In this document: positions 24,975-33,933 of the stretch, piece by piece
Layout: each line of letters starts with the position of its first letter
Position numbering within the stretch: position 1 is the first letter of the stretch
NCBI GenBank assembly: GCA_040398465.1
Contig: JBBAUA010000015.1
Location: forward strand, 1-64,000
DNA: 64,000 nt
Reading direction: 5' to 3'
DNA from: UBA7672 sp040398465
GTDB lineage: Bacteria > Pseudomonadota > Alphaproteobacteria > Caulobacterales > Hyphomonadaceae
Program-made: the position numbers and the translations under genes
Notes under the pieces: model-generated
Seen by the model: the letters and a program-made list of their open reading frames with translations, nothing else
Told to the model about the DNA's origin: nothing
Databases searched by the model: none

Positions 24975-26189
24975 TTGGCTGACGATTCTGCGGACCGGAT
25001 CGACCTGACCCTGTCAGTCGCCGAAAGGCTGGCTGACGTGGACCGCAAGGCGTGGAACGCCGTCGCGAACCCGCCGGGCGAGCGCTATGACCCCTTCCTC
25101 GACTGGGACTTTCTCGAGGCAGCTGAATCGTCGGGCTGCGCCACGCCAGAGACCGGGTGGACGCCACAGCACGTGCTCGCGCGTGACGCCGCCGGACGCC
25201 TCGTCGGCGCTGCGCCTCTCTACGTGAAGATGCACTCGCGGGGTGAGTTCGTGTTCGACCACGCCTGGGCGGACGCTCTGCACCGCGCAGGCGGGCGCTA
25301 CTATCCCAAGCTTCTCTGCGCCATCCCCTTCACCCCCGTCACCGGCCGGCGCCTGCTCTCGACCGGTCCCCACGCCGCTAGCATCGCGGGCGCTCTAAGC
25401 GGCGCCGTCGTCGAAGTTGCAAAGCAGCTCCGCGCCTCGTCCGCCCACTTCAACTTCCTCGACGAAGCGACGTGGCAGAATCTCGGCCAGGCCGGCTTTC
25501 TCCTCCGCCAGGACCAGCAGTTCCACTGGATGAACCGTGGATACGCGTCGTTCGAGGATTTCCTCGCCGCGCTCTCATCGCGCAAACGCAAGACCCTCCG
25601 CCGCGAGCGCCGCGATGCTCAGGAAGGCCTCAACATCATCCGCGTCACCGGCGGCGACATCACGGAAGCACACTGGGACGCCTTCTTCGAATTCTACATG
25701 GACACCGGCGGCCGCAAGTGGGGCTCGCCCTACCTCAACCGCGAATTCTTCTCGATCCTGAACCAGCGCATGGCCGACAAATGCCTGCTGATCCTCGCGA
25801 TGGAGGATGGCGAGCCCGTCGCCGGCGCGCTCAACATGATCGGGTCGGATACGCTCTATGGCCGCTACTGGGGCCGCAATCAGGAGCGCCCCTTCCTGCA
25901 TTTCGAGGTCTGCTACTATCAGGCGATAGACTTCGCCATCGAACGCGGCCTCGCCTGTGTCGAAGCCGGCGCGCAGGGCGACCACAAGCTCGCTCGCGGT
26001 TATGAACCTCGGCTCACCCGCTCCGCGCACTGGATCGCCCACAGCGGATTGCGCGCTGCCGTCGCACACTATCTCGACTCCGAGCGCGCAGCAGTCGAGG
26101 AAGGACTGGACGAACTGCAGGCCTACTCGCCTTTCAGGAAGGGCGAACTGGCCCAACGCGCCGAAGATCAGGACGAGGAGGGCTTCTGA
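24975..26189 (+). CDS. GNAT/FemAB-like protein (DUF482)
   Basis: A 404-residue protein starting at TTG (ADDSADRIDLTL) behind the ribosome site AGAGGAC. The family signature appears as NPFLSWDFL-like DPFLDWDFLEAAESSGC, LPLYVKMHSRGEFVFDHAWADA and FNFLDEATW. The C-terminal half carries LSSRKRKTLRRERRDAQ and YGRYWGRNQERPFLHFEVCYYQAIDFAIERGL, where a GNAT fold is expected. Members are annotated as peptidogalycan biosynthesis or GNAT acyltransferases; no reaction has been established to my knowledge. It overlaps the HIT gene by one base (TGATG). Confidence 0.88.
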   Translation: MADDSADRIDLTLSVAERLADVDRKAWNAVANPPGERYDPFLDWDFLEAAESSGCATPETGWTPQHVLARDAAGRLVGAAPLYVKMHSRGEFVFDHAWADALHRAGGRYYPKLLCAIPFTPVTGRRLLSTGPHAASIAGALSGAVVEVAKQLRASSAHFNFLDEATWQNLGQAGFLLRQDQQFHWMNRGYASFEDFLAALSSRKRKTLRRERRDAQEGLNIIRVTGGDITEAHWDAFFEFYMDTGGRKWGSPYLNREFFSILNQRMADKCLLILAMEDGEPVAGALNMIGSDTLYGRYWGRNQERPFLHFEVCYYQAIDFAIERGLACVEAGAQGDHKLARGYEPRLTRSAHWIAHSGLRAAVAHYLDSERAAVEEGLDELQAYSPFRKGELAQRAEDQDEEGF

Positions 26190-26623
26190 TGAGCCTCGAA
26201 GGAACTTACGACAGCTCCAACATCTTCGCCAAAATCCTGCGCGGCGAAGCGCCTTGTATAAAGATCTTCGAGGACGATGACGTCCTCGCATTCATGGACA
26301 TCTTTCCACAGAGCCAAGGCCACTGCCTGGTTATCCCCAAGAACGTAACCGCCCGTAACCTTACCGATTTCCCGACCGAAAAGCTCGGCGCGACCTTCGC
26401 GGCCGTCCAGAAACTGACCAAGGCGGTGATCAAGGCGCTGTCATGCGACGGTGTCATCGTCACCCAGTTCAACGGCGCACCGGCAGGGCAGACAGTGTTT
26501 CACCTGCATATCCACGTGATTCCGCGCTACGCGAACCTTCCGCTGCAACCGCACCATGGCGGCAAGCCGGCTGATGCCGCAGTCCTCAGAGAGCAAGCTG
26601 CGCGCATTGCTGCAGCCCTCTAG
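26189..26623 (+). CDS. HIT family protein (nucleotide hydrolase)
   Basis: A 144-residue protein with the histidine triad HLHIHVIPRY, the general form of HphiHphiHphi. The N-terminal FAKILRGEAPCIKIFEDDDVLAFMDIFPQSQGHCLVIPK is typical of the Hint branch, which hydrolyses adenosine phosphoramidates and similar nucleotide adducts. It is the last gene of the run starting at ridA; the 125 bases after it precede the glycosyltransferase gene. Confidence 0.94.
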   Translation: MSLEGTYDSSNIFAKILRGEAPCIKIFEDDDVLAFMDIFPQSQGHCLVIPKNVTARNLTDFPTEKLGATFAAVQKLTKAVIKALSCDGVIVTQFNGAPAGQTVFHLHIHVIPRYANLPLQPHHGGKPADAAVLREQAARIAAAL

Positions 26624-26747
26624 GCTCCTTATATAACAATGGTTAGGCCCGTCAGCTTGGGTTCACCGCGCGAAAGCGCAGCGGGAACCTGCTGCACATG
26701 CGAGCGTTGGAAGCCTTGGGACCTCCAGAGTCACAGGAACAACGCAC

Positions 26748-29045
26748 ATGGGATTTGATTCCTCGACGGCGATTGTCCACGCGCTCAGGCCGGTCGAGCC
26801 CAAATCCTGTATCCGTCAGGACATCCACAGCGCGGCGATGATCGGCAATTTCCCGCCACGACGCTGCGGGATTGCAACGTTCACCCGGGACACGTTCGCA
26901 AGCCTGCGCAAGGAACTCCCGCGCGCCAAATGGCGGCTCGCGGTTATGGAGGACGCCTCCAAGACCCACGATTACCCCGAGGAAGTCACTGATATCATCC
27001 GCCACGATGATCCTGCGGCCTATGAACGTCTCGCGGACGAACTGAACCGCACCGGCGTTGAAGTCGCGTTCCTCCAGCATGAGTTCGGCATTTTCGGCGG
27101 CGATGATGGCTCGCACATCCTGCCCCTGATCCGCCGCCTCCGCATGCCGCTGGTCACGACGCTTCACACAGTGCTCGAACGCCCCTCGCCCGGCCAGAAG
27201 CGCGTGATGGACGAGATCATCCGCATTTCCAGCACCGTCATCGTCATGACCGAACTGGGCGCGGACATCCTGGAACGTGTGCACAAGGCCGGTCCAACCA
27301 AGGTGCATGTAGTCCCCCACGGCGCCCCGGAACGGCCGTTCGCCGCCACGGCGGTGTTCAAGGGCCCGTTGGCCCTTGCGGGCCACAAGGTGATCATGAG
27401 CTTCGGCCTGCTCTCGCCGAACAAGGGCCTGGAGACTATCATCCGCGCACTTCCCAGTGTGGTCGCCCGCGTGCCCGAGACCGTCTACCTTATCGTCGGC
27501 GCCACCCACCCCCACCTCATCGCGCGCGAGGGCGAAGCCTACCGTCAGAGCCTGATCGAGCTGGCGCGTTCGCTGGGCGTTGCCGACAACCTGCGCTTCA
27601 TCAACCGCTTCGTTGACGACGACGAACTGGTCGACCTGCTCCAGGCGGCCGACCTGTACGTCACGCCCTATCTCACCGAAGCGCAGATTACGTCCGGCAC
27701 GCTCAGCTATGCCGTCGCCCTCGGCAAGCCGGTCGTCTCAACGCCCTACTGGCATGCGCGCGAATTGCTCGCAGATGGCGTCGGCGTCCTGTGCCCGTTC
27801 GGCGACGACAAGGCCTTCGCTCGCGAAATCAGCACGCTGCTCGAAGACGATGTCCGCCGCGAAGCCATTGCCCGCCGCGCTTATCGCACGGGCGAGCCGT
27901 CGCGCTGGCGCAAGGTCGCGAAGTCCATTGTCGATCTCGCGGCCATCGGTCGTACCGACCACCAGCGTCGCCGCGAACAGCGGTTCCGCACCCTCGCTCA
28001 GCCGCGCCTCGATGGTCTGCTGCAGATGGCCGACGATTGCGGCGTCACCCAGCATTCGCAATTCGGCGTCCCGGATCGCCGCCATGGCTACTGCACCGAC
28101 GACAATGCCCGCGCATTGATGCTGCTCGCCCGCCTGTCAGCAGAAGCCAGACTCGATGCTGCGTCGAGCAAGCTGTTGGTGTCGACGTCGGCCTTCCTCG
28201 CCCACGCGTGGATCCCCGAGACTGGCCGCTTCCGCAACTTCATGAGTTTCGATCGCCGCTGGCTCGACGATGGCGGCTCCGACGATTGTTGCGCCCGCGC
28301 GCTCGAAGCCCTGTGCGTCACGGCGTCCCGCGCCGAACCGGAGGGCATCCGGAACTGGGCGATGGCGCTCGCCCGTCAGGTCCTGAACCACATCGGCCAA
28401 TGGGTCTCGCTTCGCGCGCAAGCCATCATCATCCGCGCGCTGGCGCAGGCAGGTGGCTCGGTCATCTCTGAAGACGAAGCCTGCGAACGGATACGCGCGC
28501 CGGCAGAAAAACTCTATGCCGCGGCCGTGTCCGGTCGAAACAACGGGCACGACTGGTTCGAGCCCTGCCTCTCCTACGACAACGCCCACCTGCCGGGCGC
28601 CTTGATCCGTGCGGGCGACATGCTGCAGGAACCGGACATGATCAGCGTCGGCCTGGACATGCTCGAACGCCTCATGCAGATTCAGACTGCTCCCGACGGG
28701 TGCTTCGCGCCGGTCGCGACCAGCGGCTTCGACGCCGGCGCCGAACACGCCATGTTCGACCAGCAACCGATCGAGGCGCTCGCCACCATCGATGCGTGCC
28801 TCGCAGCCTGGCAGGCAACGGGCGACAGCCGCCACGCCATCGTCGCGCGTCATGTCTTCTGCTGGTTCGGCGGCGACAATGTGCACGCCCTGCCACTTGC
28901 TCGCCCCGAAGACGGAATCTGCCACGACGGCCTCACGGAATCCGGCCTCAACGAAAATCACGGCGCAGAATCCATCCTAAGCTACCAGCTTGCGGCGTCA
29001 GCCATCCGCCAGCTAGTGCTTCGGCAGCCGGCGAAATCCGCCTAG
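26748..29045 (+). CDS. GT4 glycosyltransferase fused to an alpha/alpha-toroid domain
   Basis: A 765-residue cytoplasmic protein. Residues ~25-410 form a GT-B glycosyltransferase of family 4: IGNFPPRRCGIATFTRD at the N-terminus, FGLLSPNKGLETIIRALP, the nucleotide-sugar region YLTEAQITSGTLSYAVALGKPVVSTPYWHARELL. Residues ~420-760 form a helical domain with DRRHGYCTDDNARALMLL, SFDRRWLDDGGSDDCCARALEAL and NENHGAESILSYQLA, resembling alpha/alpha-toroid glycosidases. The GH130 gene follows 11 bases later, a known partnership in bacteria that suggests synthesis and turnover of a mannose-containing glycan. The exact product is unknown. Confidence 0.85.
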   Translation: MGFDSSTAIVHALRPVEPKSCIRQDIHSAAMIGNFPPRRCGIATFTRDTFASLRKELPRAKWRLAVMEDASKTHDYPEEVTDIIRHDDPAAYERLADELNRTGVEVAFLQHEFGIFGGDDGSHILPLIRRLRMPLVTTLHTVLERPSPGQKRVMDEIIRISSTVIVMTELGADILERVHKAGPTKVHVVPHGAPERPFAATAVFKGPLALAGHKVIMSFGLLSPNKGLETIIRALPSVVARVPETVYLIVGATHPHLIAREGEAYRQSLIELARSLGVADNLRFINRFVDDDELVDLLQAADLYVTPYLTEAQITSGTLSYAVALGKPVVSTPYWHARELLADGVGVLCPFGDDKAFAREISTLLEDDVRREAIARRAYRTGEPSRWRKVAKSIVDLAAIGRTDHQRRREQRFRTLAQPRLDGLLQMADDCGVTQHSQFGVPDRRHGYCTDDNARALMLLARLSAEARLDAASSKLLVSTSAFLAHAWIPETGRFRNFMSFDRRWLDDGGSDDCCARALEALCVTASRAEPEGIRNWAMALARQVLNHIGQWVSLRAQAIIIRALAQAGGSVISEDEACERIRAPAEKLYAAAVSGRNNGHDWFEPCLSYDNAHLPGALIRAGDMLQEPDMISVGLDMLERLMQIQTAPDGCFAPVATSGFDAGAEHAMFDQQPIEALATIDACLAAWQATGDSRHAIVARHVFCWFGGDNVHALPLARPEDGICHDGLTESGLNENHGAESILSYQLAASAIRQLVLRQPAKSA

Positions 29046-29056
29046 CGGGGTGATTG

Positions 29057-30358
29057 ATGAAAGACGGCTGCACGCACGTTGAAATGCGCCACCACGACCT
29101 GTGGCTGGCGGCAGACCCGTCACGCGTAGTCCTGCGTCCTTTTACAATCATCTCGGAGCCTCGAGGCACAGCCTACGGTGTGATCACACGCGCAGAACGC
29201 ATCGCGCGCGCGGTGATGGAAATGTCGGACTCCGAAGTGCGCGAACAGCTTGAGCGCGTCGACGCTGACTTCTTCGGTCGCCACTGGCAGACCCATGCCA
29301 TCTTCATTGATCGCTACAAGCAGATGCGTCACCTTATCGGCGACCTGAAGGACGTCGACGATCAATCGGCAACGCTCATCGGCGCCTATTTCAGCCACGA
29401 ATACTCTTACGCCGCCGCCGCCATCATGAACCCATCCATCGTGCCCCACCCGGACCAGACCGGATGCAACAATGGCTCCGTGAAATTCGTCATGTCGCTG
29501 CGCACGGTCGGCGAGGGCCACATCTCATCCATTGCCTTTCGCGAAGGCGTGGCGTCCGACAGCGGACATTTTTCGCTCTGGCCCGAACCGCAATTCGCCA
29601 TCGCCGCAACGCCTGACCCACACTCCGGCCTTGGCGGACCTGTCACAGTCCGCCGGCACGGGTCGGCGCCGCTGTCGGGCAATGTCATTTTCCCGATCAC
29701 GCCCGCGCAGGCCAACGGCCTCGAAGACCTTCGCCTCGTCCGCTTCACGGAAGAGGACGGCAGCCAGCCTTACTACGGGACGTACACAGCCTACTCCGGC
29801 CGTGAAGTCAGCTGCGAGATGATGACGACCAACAACTTCTCGTCGTTCGACCTAACGCCAATGCGCGGCGCCGCAGCCAAGCACAAGGGACTCGCCCTCT
29901 TTCCGCGCCGCTTCAACGGCAAGTATGCCGCCATCGGCCGCCTCGATTCAGAGTCGTTGTTTTATCTTGAGAGTGATGATCGCTTCGACTGGAACAACGG
30001 CCGCATGATCATGGCGCCGAAATATCCGTGGGAGCTGGTACAGCTCGGCAATTGCGGCTCGCCCATCGAACTCGACGAAGGCTGGCTGCTGCTCACGCAC
30101 GGCGTCGGGGCGATGCGCCAGTACGCCATCGGCGCCGCCCTCCTCGACAGACACGATCCCTCGAAAGTTCTCGCCCGCTCCGACAAGCCGTTCCTCGCGC
30201 CGATCAACGAGACCCGCGAAGGCTACGTGCCGAACGTTGTCTACACTTGCGGCGGCATGAAAGTCGGCGACTCGATCCTGATCCCCTACGCCATCGCGGA
30301 CTCAAGCGTGAAGTTCGTCACGATCAAGTTGAGGGATCTGATTGCGTCGCTGCGGTAG
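29057..30358 (+). CDS. GH130 family glycosidase / mannoside phosphorylase
   Basis: A 433-residue cytoplasmic protein, ATG at 29057 behind GGGGTG. It has the five-bladed beta-propeller pattern of GH130: GLEDLRLVRFTEEDG (the conserved EDxR segment holding the proposed catalytic Asp), YYGTYTAYSG, KYAAIGRLDSESLF, ELVQLGNCGSPIELDEGWLLLTHGVG and YVPNVVYTCGG. GH130 enzymes phosphorolyse or hydrolyse beta-mannosides, often beta-1,2-linked. A helical N-terminal extension (~50-110) is typical of the long subgroup. It is surely in one operon with the GT4 gene. Confidence 0.88.
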   Translation: MKDGCTHVEMRHHDLWLAADPSRVVLRPFTIISEPRGTAYGVITRAERIARAVMEMSDSEVREQLERVDADFFGRHWQTHAIFIDRYKQMRHLIGDLKDVDDQSATLIGAYFSHEYSYAAAAIMNPSIVPHPDQTGCNNGSVKFVMSLRTVGEGHISSIAFREGVASDSGHFSLWPEPQFAIAATPDPHSGLGGPVTVRRHGSAPLSGNVIFPITPAQANGLEDLRLVRFTEEDGSQPYYGTYTAYSGREVSCEMMTTNNFSSFDLTPMRGAAAKHKGLALFPRRFNGKYAAIGRLDSESLFYLESDDRFDWNNGRMIMAPKYPWELVQLGNCGSPIELDEGWLLLTHGVGAMRQYAIGAALLDRHDPSKVLARSDKPFLAPINETREGYVPNVVYTCGGMKVGDSILIPYAIADSSVKFVTIKLRDLIASLR

Positions 30359-30360
30359 AC

Positions 30361-31281
30361 CTATTCCGCCGCCCGCGCCCTGATCTGCTCCAGCGAAATC
30401 TTCCCGCGCACCAGCAGCGAGTAGTCGTCCGCCAGCGTGCCGGTGATGTTGCCGGGCGTGTAGTGGTGCCCCGCCATCTCCGCCACCGGCGTCACTTCCG
30501 CGGCCGACCCCGTGATGAAGCACTCCGAGAAGCTCGAAAGCTCGTCCGGCGTGATGTGCCGCTCGATCACCTCGAAGCCCCGCGCGCGCGCCAGTTCGAT
30601 AACAGTCTGCCGCGTCAGCCCATTGAGGAAGCAGTCCGGCGTCGGCGTATGGATCGCGCCGTCGCGGATCAGGAATACGTTCGCCCCCGTCAGCTCCGCC
30701 ACATAGCCGCGATAGTCGAGCATCAAGGCGTCGGAGAAGCCCTCGGCCTCGGCCTTGTGCTTCGACATCGTGCAGATCATGTACAGCCCGGCCGCCTTCG
30801 CCGCCGACGGGATCGTGTCAGGCGAGGGACGGCGCCAGTCCGACATGGTCACCCGGATGCCCTTGTTCTTGTCGGCGAAGTAGTTGCCCCAGTGCCACAC
30901 GGCCACACAGGTCCGGATCGACGCCTGCTGCGCCGACACGCCCATCATCTCCGATCCGCGCCACGAGAACGCCCTGATATAGCAATTCTCCAGCCCATTC
31001 CGCGACATCACCTCGAGCTTGATCGCGTCCAGCTCGGCCACCGGCACCGGGCACGTGTACCCAACCAGCTCGGCCGACTTGTGCAGGCGCCTGGAATGGT
31101 CCGTGGAGCGGAACACCTTGCCCTCATAGGCGCGCTCCCCTTCGAATACGCAGGACCCATAGTGCAGGCTGTGCGTGAGTACATGGATCTTGGCGTCCCT
31201 CCAGGGCGTCATCACGCCATCCAGCCAGATCCAGCCGTCACGGTCGTCATAGGGCACAAAAGTCGCGGAGGGGGCAGCCAT
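30361..31281 (-). CDS. ilvE: Branched-chain amino acid aminotransferase
   Basis: A 306-residue fold-type IV PLP enzyme that transfers the amino group between glutamate and branched-chain 2-oxo acids, the last step of valine, leucine and isoleucine synthesis. Landmarks are YDDRDGWIWLDGVMTPWRDAKIHVLTHSLHYGSCVFEGERAY, the PLP region YVAELTGANVFLIRDGAIHTP, GLTRQTVIELARARGFEVIERHI and FITGSAAEVTPVAEM. Length and motif order are normal. It stands alone, divergent from the MarR-regulator operon with a 75-base interval. Confidence 0.95.
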   Translation of the reverse strand: MAAPSATFVPYDDRDGWIWLDGVMTPWRDAKIHVLTHSLHYGSCVFEGERAYEGKVFRSTDHSRRLHKSAELVGYTCPVPVAELDAIKLEVMSRNGLENCYIRAFSWRGSEMMGVSAQQASIRTCVAVWHWGNYFADKNKGIRVTMSDWRRPSPDTIPSAAKAAGLYMICTMSKHKAEAEGFSDALMLDYRGYVAELTGANVFLIRDGAIHTPTPDCFLNGLTRQTVIELARARGFEVIERHITPDELSSFSECFITGSAAEVTPVAEMAGHHYTPGNITGTLADDYSLLVRGKISLEQIRARAAE

Positions 31282-31355
31282 GTCTATCGTCCTCGGAAGA
31301 CGCCGTTTCTTGGGTTTAGCTTGAGTTTCGCGTCCTGCTCTTCCATTGTCCGTTC

Positions 31356-31868
31356 GTGGCCATGCCTGTCAACCGACCCCTGCCTCCGCCCCCGGCGACA
31401 CCGTCCTCCGCTTCCGGTGGCGACGGTCGCCTCTACCTGCGCGACCAGGACTTGAACGAGGGTGCAGCCCTCATCCGCGCCGCCGCGCGCCGCCTCGCCC
31501 AGCTGGCTGAGACCGCCGGCGCGGCGGCCAGCATTTCCGCCCCTGAAATGGATGTACTGCAGGAGGTCTTCGACCTTGGCCCCATGGATGTCGGCGATCT
31601 CCGTGCCCGTCTCGCCGCCCCGAAGCAATCGCTTGCCCGCAACCTCAACCAGCTCGAAGCCCGCGGCTTCGTGACACGAGAGACCGACCCAGCCGACCGC
31701 CGCCGGCGCCTGGTCACCCTCACCCCCGCCGGCCTCACCTTCGCACGGGACGCGACCGAACGTCGCCGCGCCGCACTGCGCCAGGCCTTCCTCTCCGCCG
31801 GACCCGACGCCGTCACAGGCGCCCGCCGCGTCCTTTCCGACGTCGCCCGCACGAGAGGCGAGTCGTGA
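31356..31868 (+). CDS. MarR-family transcriptional regulator (PetP-like)
   Basis: A 170-residue protein; start GTG at 31356 or ATG at 31362. The winged-helix core lies at ~60-140: EMDVLQEVFDLGPMDVGDLRARLAAPKQSLARNLNQLEARGFVTRETDPADRRRRLVTLT spans it, with the wing Asp-Arg-Arg. It overlaps the response-regulator start by four bases (GTGA). The order MarR, OmpR-type regulator corresponds to petP-petR of Rhodobacter, whose products act on cytochrome bc1 genes. The equivalence is inferred from gene order and family. Confidence 0.86.
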   Translation: MAMPVNRPLPPPPATPSSASGGDGRLYLRDQDLNEGAALIRAAARRLAQLAETAGAAASISAPEMDVLQEVFDLGPMDVGDLRARLAAPKQSLARNLNQLEARGFVTRETDPADRRRRLVTLTPAGLTFARDATERRRAALRQAFLSAGPDAVTGARRVLSDVARTRGES

Positions 31869-32542
31869 GCCACCACGCCCACATCCTCGCCGTCGACGAC
31901 GACGACCGCCTGCGTGAGTTGCTCAAACGCTTCCTCACGCGCGAGGGCCACGATGTCACGACCGCCAAGGACGCCGCCAGCGCCCGCAAGCTGATGGCGA
32001 CGATGAGCTTCGACCTCGTTATCCTCGACGTGATGATGCCCGGCGAGGACGGCCTCTCGCTGCTGAAAAGCGTGCGCGAGAAGAAGCAGGACACGCCCGT
32101 CATCCTGCTCACCGCGCGCGGCTTGCCGGCCGAACGCATCGAAGGCCTGCGCACTGGCGCGGACGACTATCTCTCCAAGCCGTTCGAGCCTGAAGAACTC
32201 GTGCTCCGCATCGCGTCCATCCTGAAGCGCGCCGCGCCCGAAGCCCCGGTCGAGGAGATCAAGCTCTCAGGCATGGTCTTCCACGTCGCCAAGGGCGAAC
32301 TCCGGAAAGACGGCCGCATTGTCCGCCTCACCGAAAGCGAGACGCAGCTCCTCTCAATCCTTGCCCAGCGCACAGGCGCCGCCATTTCCCGCCATGACCT
32401 TGCCATGCTCACCGCCGCCGGCGTCGAGCGCTCCGTCGACGTCCAGGTCACCCGCCTCCGCCGCAAGATCGAACGCGACCCGCGCGAACCCGTCCACCTG
32501 CAGACCGTGCGCGGCGTCGGCTACCGGCTGACCGGGGAATAG
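31865..32542 (+). CDS. OmpR-family response regulator (PetR-like)
   Basis: A 225-residue protein with a receiver domain (acidic pocket AVDDDDR, phosphoacceptor Asp in LVILDVMMPGEDG, Lys in YLSKPFEP). Its OmpR winged helix (~135-225) has RLTESETQLLSILAQ, GVERSVDVQVTRLRRKIERDP and TVRGVGYRLTG. It starts with GTG inside the end of the MarR gene and is followed after one base by the sensor kinase, making a regulator-kinase operon. Its targets are not visible. Confidence 0.94.
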   Translation: MSHHAHILAVDDDDRLRELLKRFLTREGHDVTTAKDAASARKLMATMSFDLVILDVMMPGEDGLSLLKSVREKKQDTPVILLTARGLPAERIEGLRTGADDYLSKPFEPEELVLRIASILKRAAPEAPVEEIKLSGMVFHVAKGELRKDGRIVRLTESETQLLSILAQRTGAAISRHDLAMLTAAGVERSVDVQVTRLRRKIERDPREPVHLQTVRGVGYRLTGE

Positions 32543-32543
32543 C

Positions 32544-33872
32544 ATGCGCCTGCGTGACTACACCCCGCGCGGCTACAACGCCCGCAACATCCTCATCCTC
32601 ATCGTCCCGATGATCATCTTCGTCGTGTCGATGACGCTGTTCTTCTTCTACACCCACGTCGAACAGGTGAACGCCAAACTCTCCCGCGCCGTCGCTGAGG
32701 AACTGGCCTTCGTCATCAACCATCACGAGGAACATCCCGAACAGTTCGACGACATGGCGCGCTCCATCTCCGCCTCCGGCCTCATGTCGCTCTCCTTCAC
32801 ACCCGACGTGAAGCAACTCACCCCGCCACCCGGCAATGAATGCTGCGACCAGCTGCGCGACGAAATGCGCATCCGTTTTGGTGGTCAGCCCTGGGTCTTC
32901 CGCTACCTGCCCGACGACCTGCTCACAATCCGCATCATCGGCCCGCGCGGCATGTATGAGGCGCGTATGGACCGCAAGCGCGTGATCATCATCACGGCAC
33001 ACATCTTCATCGTCTGGACTGTCGCCTTCAGCGTCCTCCTGCTGCTTACCTCTTACCTCTTCCTCCGCAATCAGGTCCGCTCAATCCTGCAACTTTCATG
33101 GGCCGCCGACGCATTCGGCCGCGGCGAGGACGTGCCGAATTTCAAACCCTCCGGCGCCATCGAGGTCCGCAAGGCCGCGCGTTCGTTGCTCCGCATGCGC
33201 AACCGCATCCGTCGCTACGCAGATCAGCGCACCGCCATGCTCGCCGGCGTCAGCCACGACCTGCGCACGCCGCTGTCACGCCTCAAGCTTGAACTCGCGC
33301 TGGCGCCGAAAGACTTCGAAACGGCGCCGGCGAAGAACGACATCCTCGAGATGGAGCGCATGCTCGACGGTTATCTCGCCTTCGCCCGCGGCGAGGAAGG
33401 TGAACAGCCGGTCCAGTCGGACCTCGCCACCATCACCCGCGAAGCCGTCTCCGCCGCCGCCGCGCGGTCGCAACTGGAAGTGATCGCAACGCCTGTCCCG
33501 ATGCGCCTGCGCCCGCTCGCCCTGAAGCGCGCCATTTCCAACCTCGCCAACAACGCCGCCGACTACGGCAAACGCGTCCGGCTCACCGTCGCGGCCACCG
33601 CCACCGAAGCCACAGTCGTTGTCGAGGACGACGGCCCCGGTATCCCGCAGGAAAACTACGAAGACGCCTTCCGCCCCTTCAGCCGCCTCGACGCCTCCCG
33701 CAATCAGAACGTCTCCGGCGTCGGCCTGGGTCTCACCATCGCCCGAGATACGGCACGCGCACACGGCGGCGACGTCACGCTCGGCGAGTCAGAATTGGGG
33801 GGACTGAGAGCAACGATACGACTGCCGCTGGACACCGAGCGCCCGAAGGGACTGGGCGACGAAGAAGACTGA
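32544..33872 (+). CDS. Sensor histidine kinase, EnvZ type
   Basis: A 442-residue inner-membrane kinase. Membrane helix 1 is at ~15-35 (NILILIVPMIIFVVSMTLFFFY), a periplasmic domain at ~36-148 and helix 2 at ~150-172 (HIFIVWTVAFSVLLLLTSYLFL). A HAMP domain follows, then the H-box MLAGVSHDLRTPLSRLKLELA (phospho-His), the N-box RAISNLANNAADYG, the G1 motif VEDDGPGIP and GVGLGLTIARDTARAHGG. The cognate regulator is the gene one base upstream. The signal sensed is unknown. Confidence 0.94.
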   Translation: MRLRDYTPRGYNARNILILIVPMIIFVVSMTLFFFYTHVEQVNAKLSRAVAEELAFVINHHEEHPEQFDDMARSISASGLMSLSFTPDVKQLTPPPGNECCDQLRDEMRIRFGGQPWVFRYLPDDLLTIRIIGPRGMYEARMDRKRVIIITAHIFIVWTVAFSVLLLLTSYLFLRNQVRSILQLSWAADAFGRGEDVPNFKPSGAIEVRKAARSLLRMRNRIRRYADQRTAMLAGVSHDLRTPLSRLKLELALAPKDFETAPAKNDILEMERMLDGYLAFARGEEGEQPVQSDLATITREAVSAAAARSQLEVIATPVPMRLRPLALKRAISNLANNAADYGKRVRLTVAATATEATVVVEDDGPGIPQENYEDAFRPFSRLDASRNQNVSGVGLGLTIARDTARAHGGDVTLGESELGGLRATIRLPLDTERPKGLGDEED

Positions 33873-33933
33873 GCCCCGGACCGCCGCGCTCCCGCCCCAA
33901 CAAACTCTGCAGAGCAGCGAGAATAGAGAGCCT

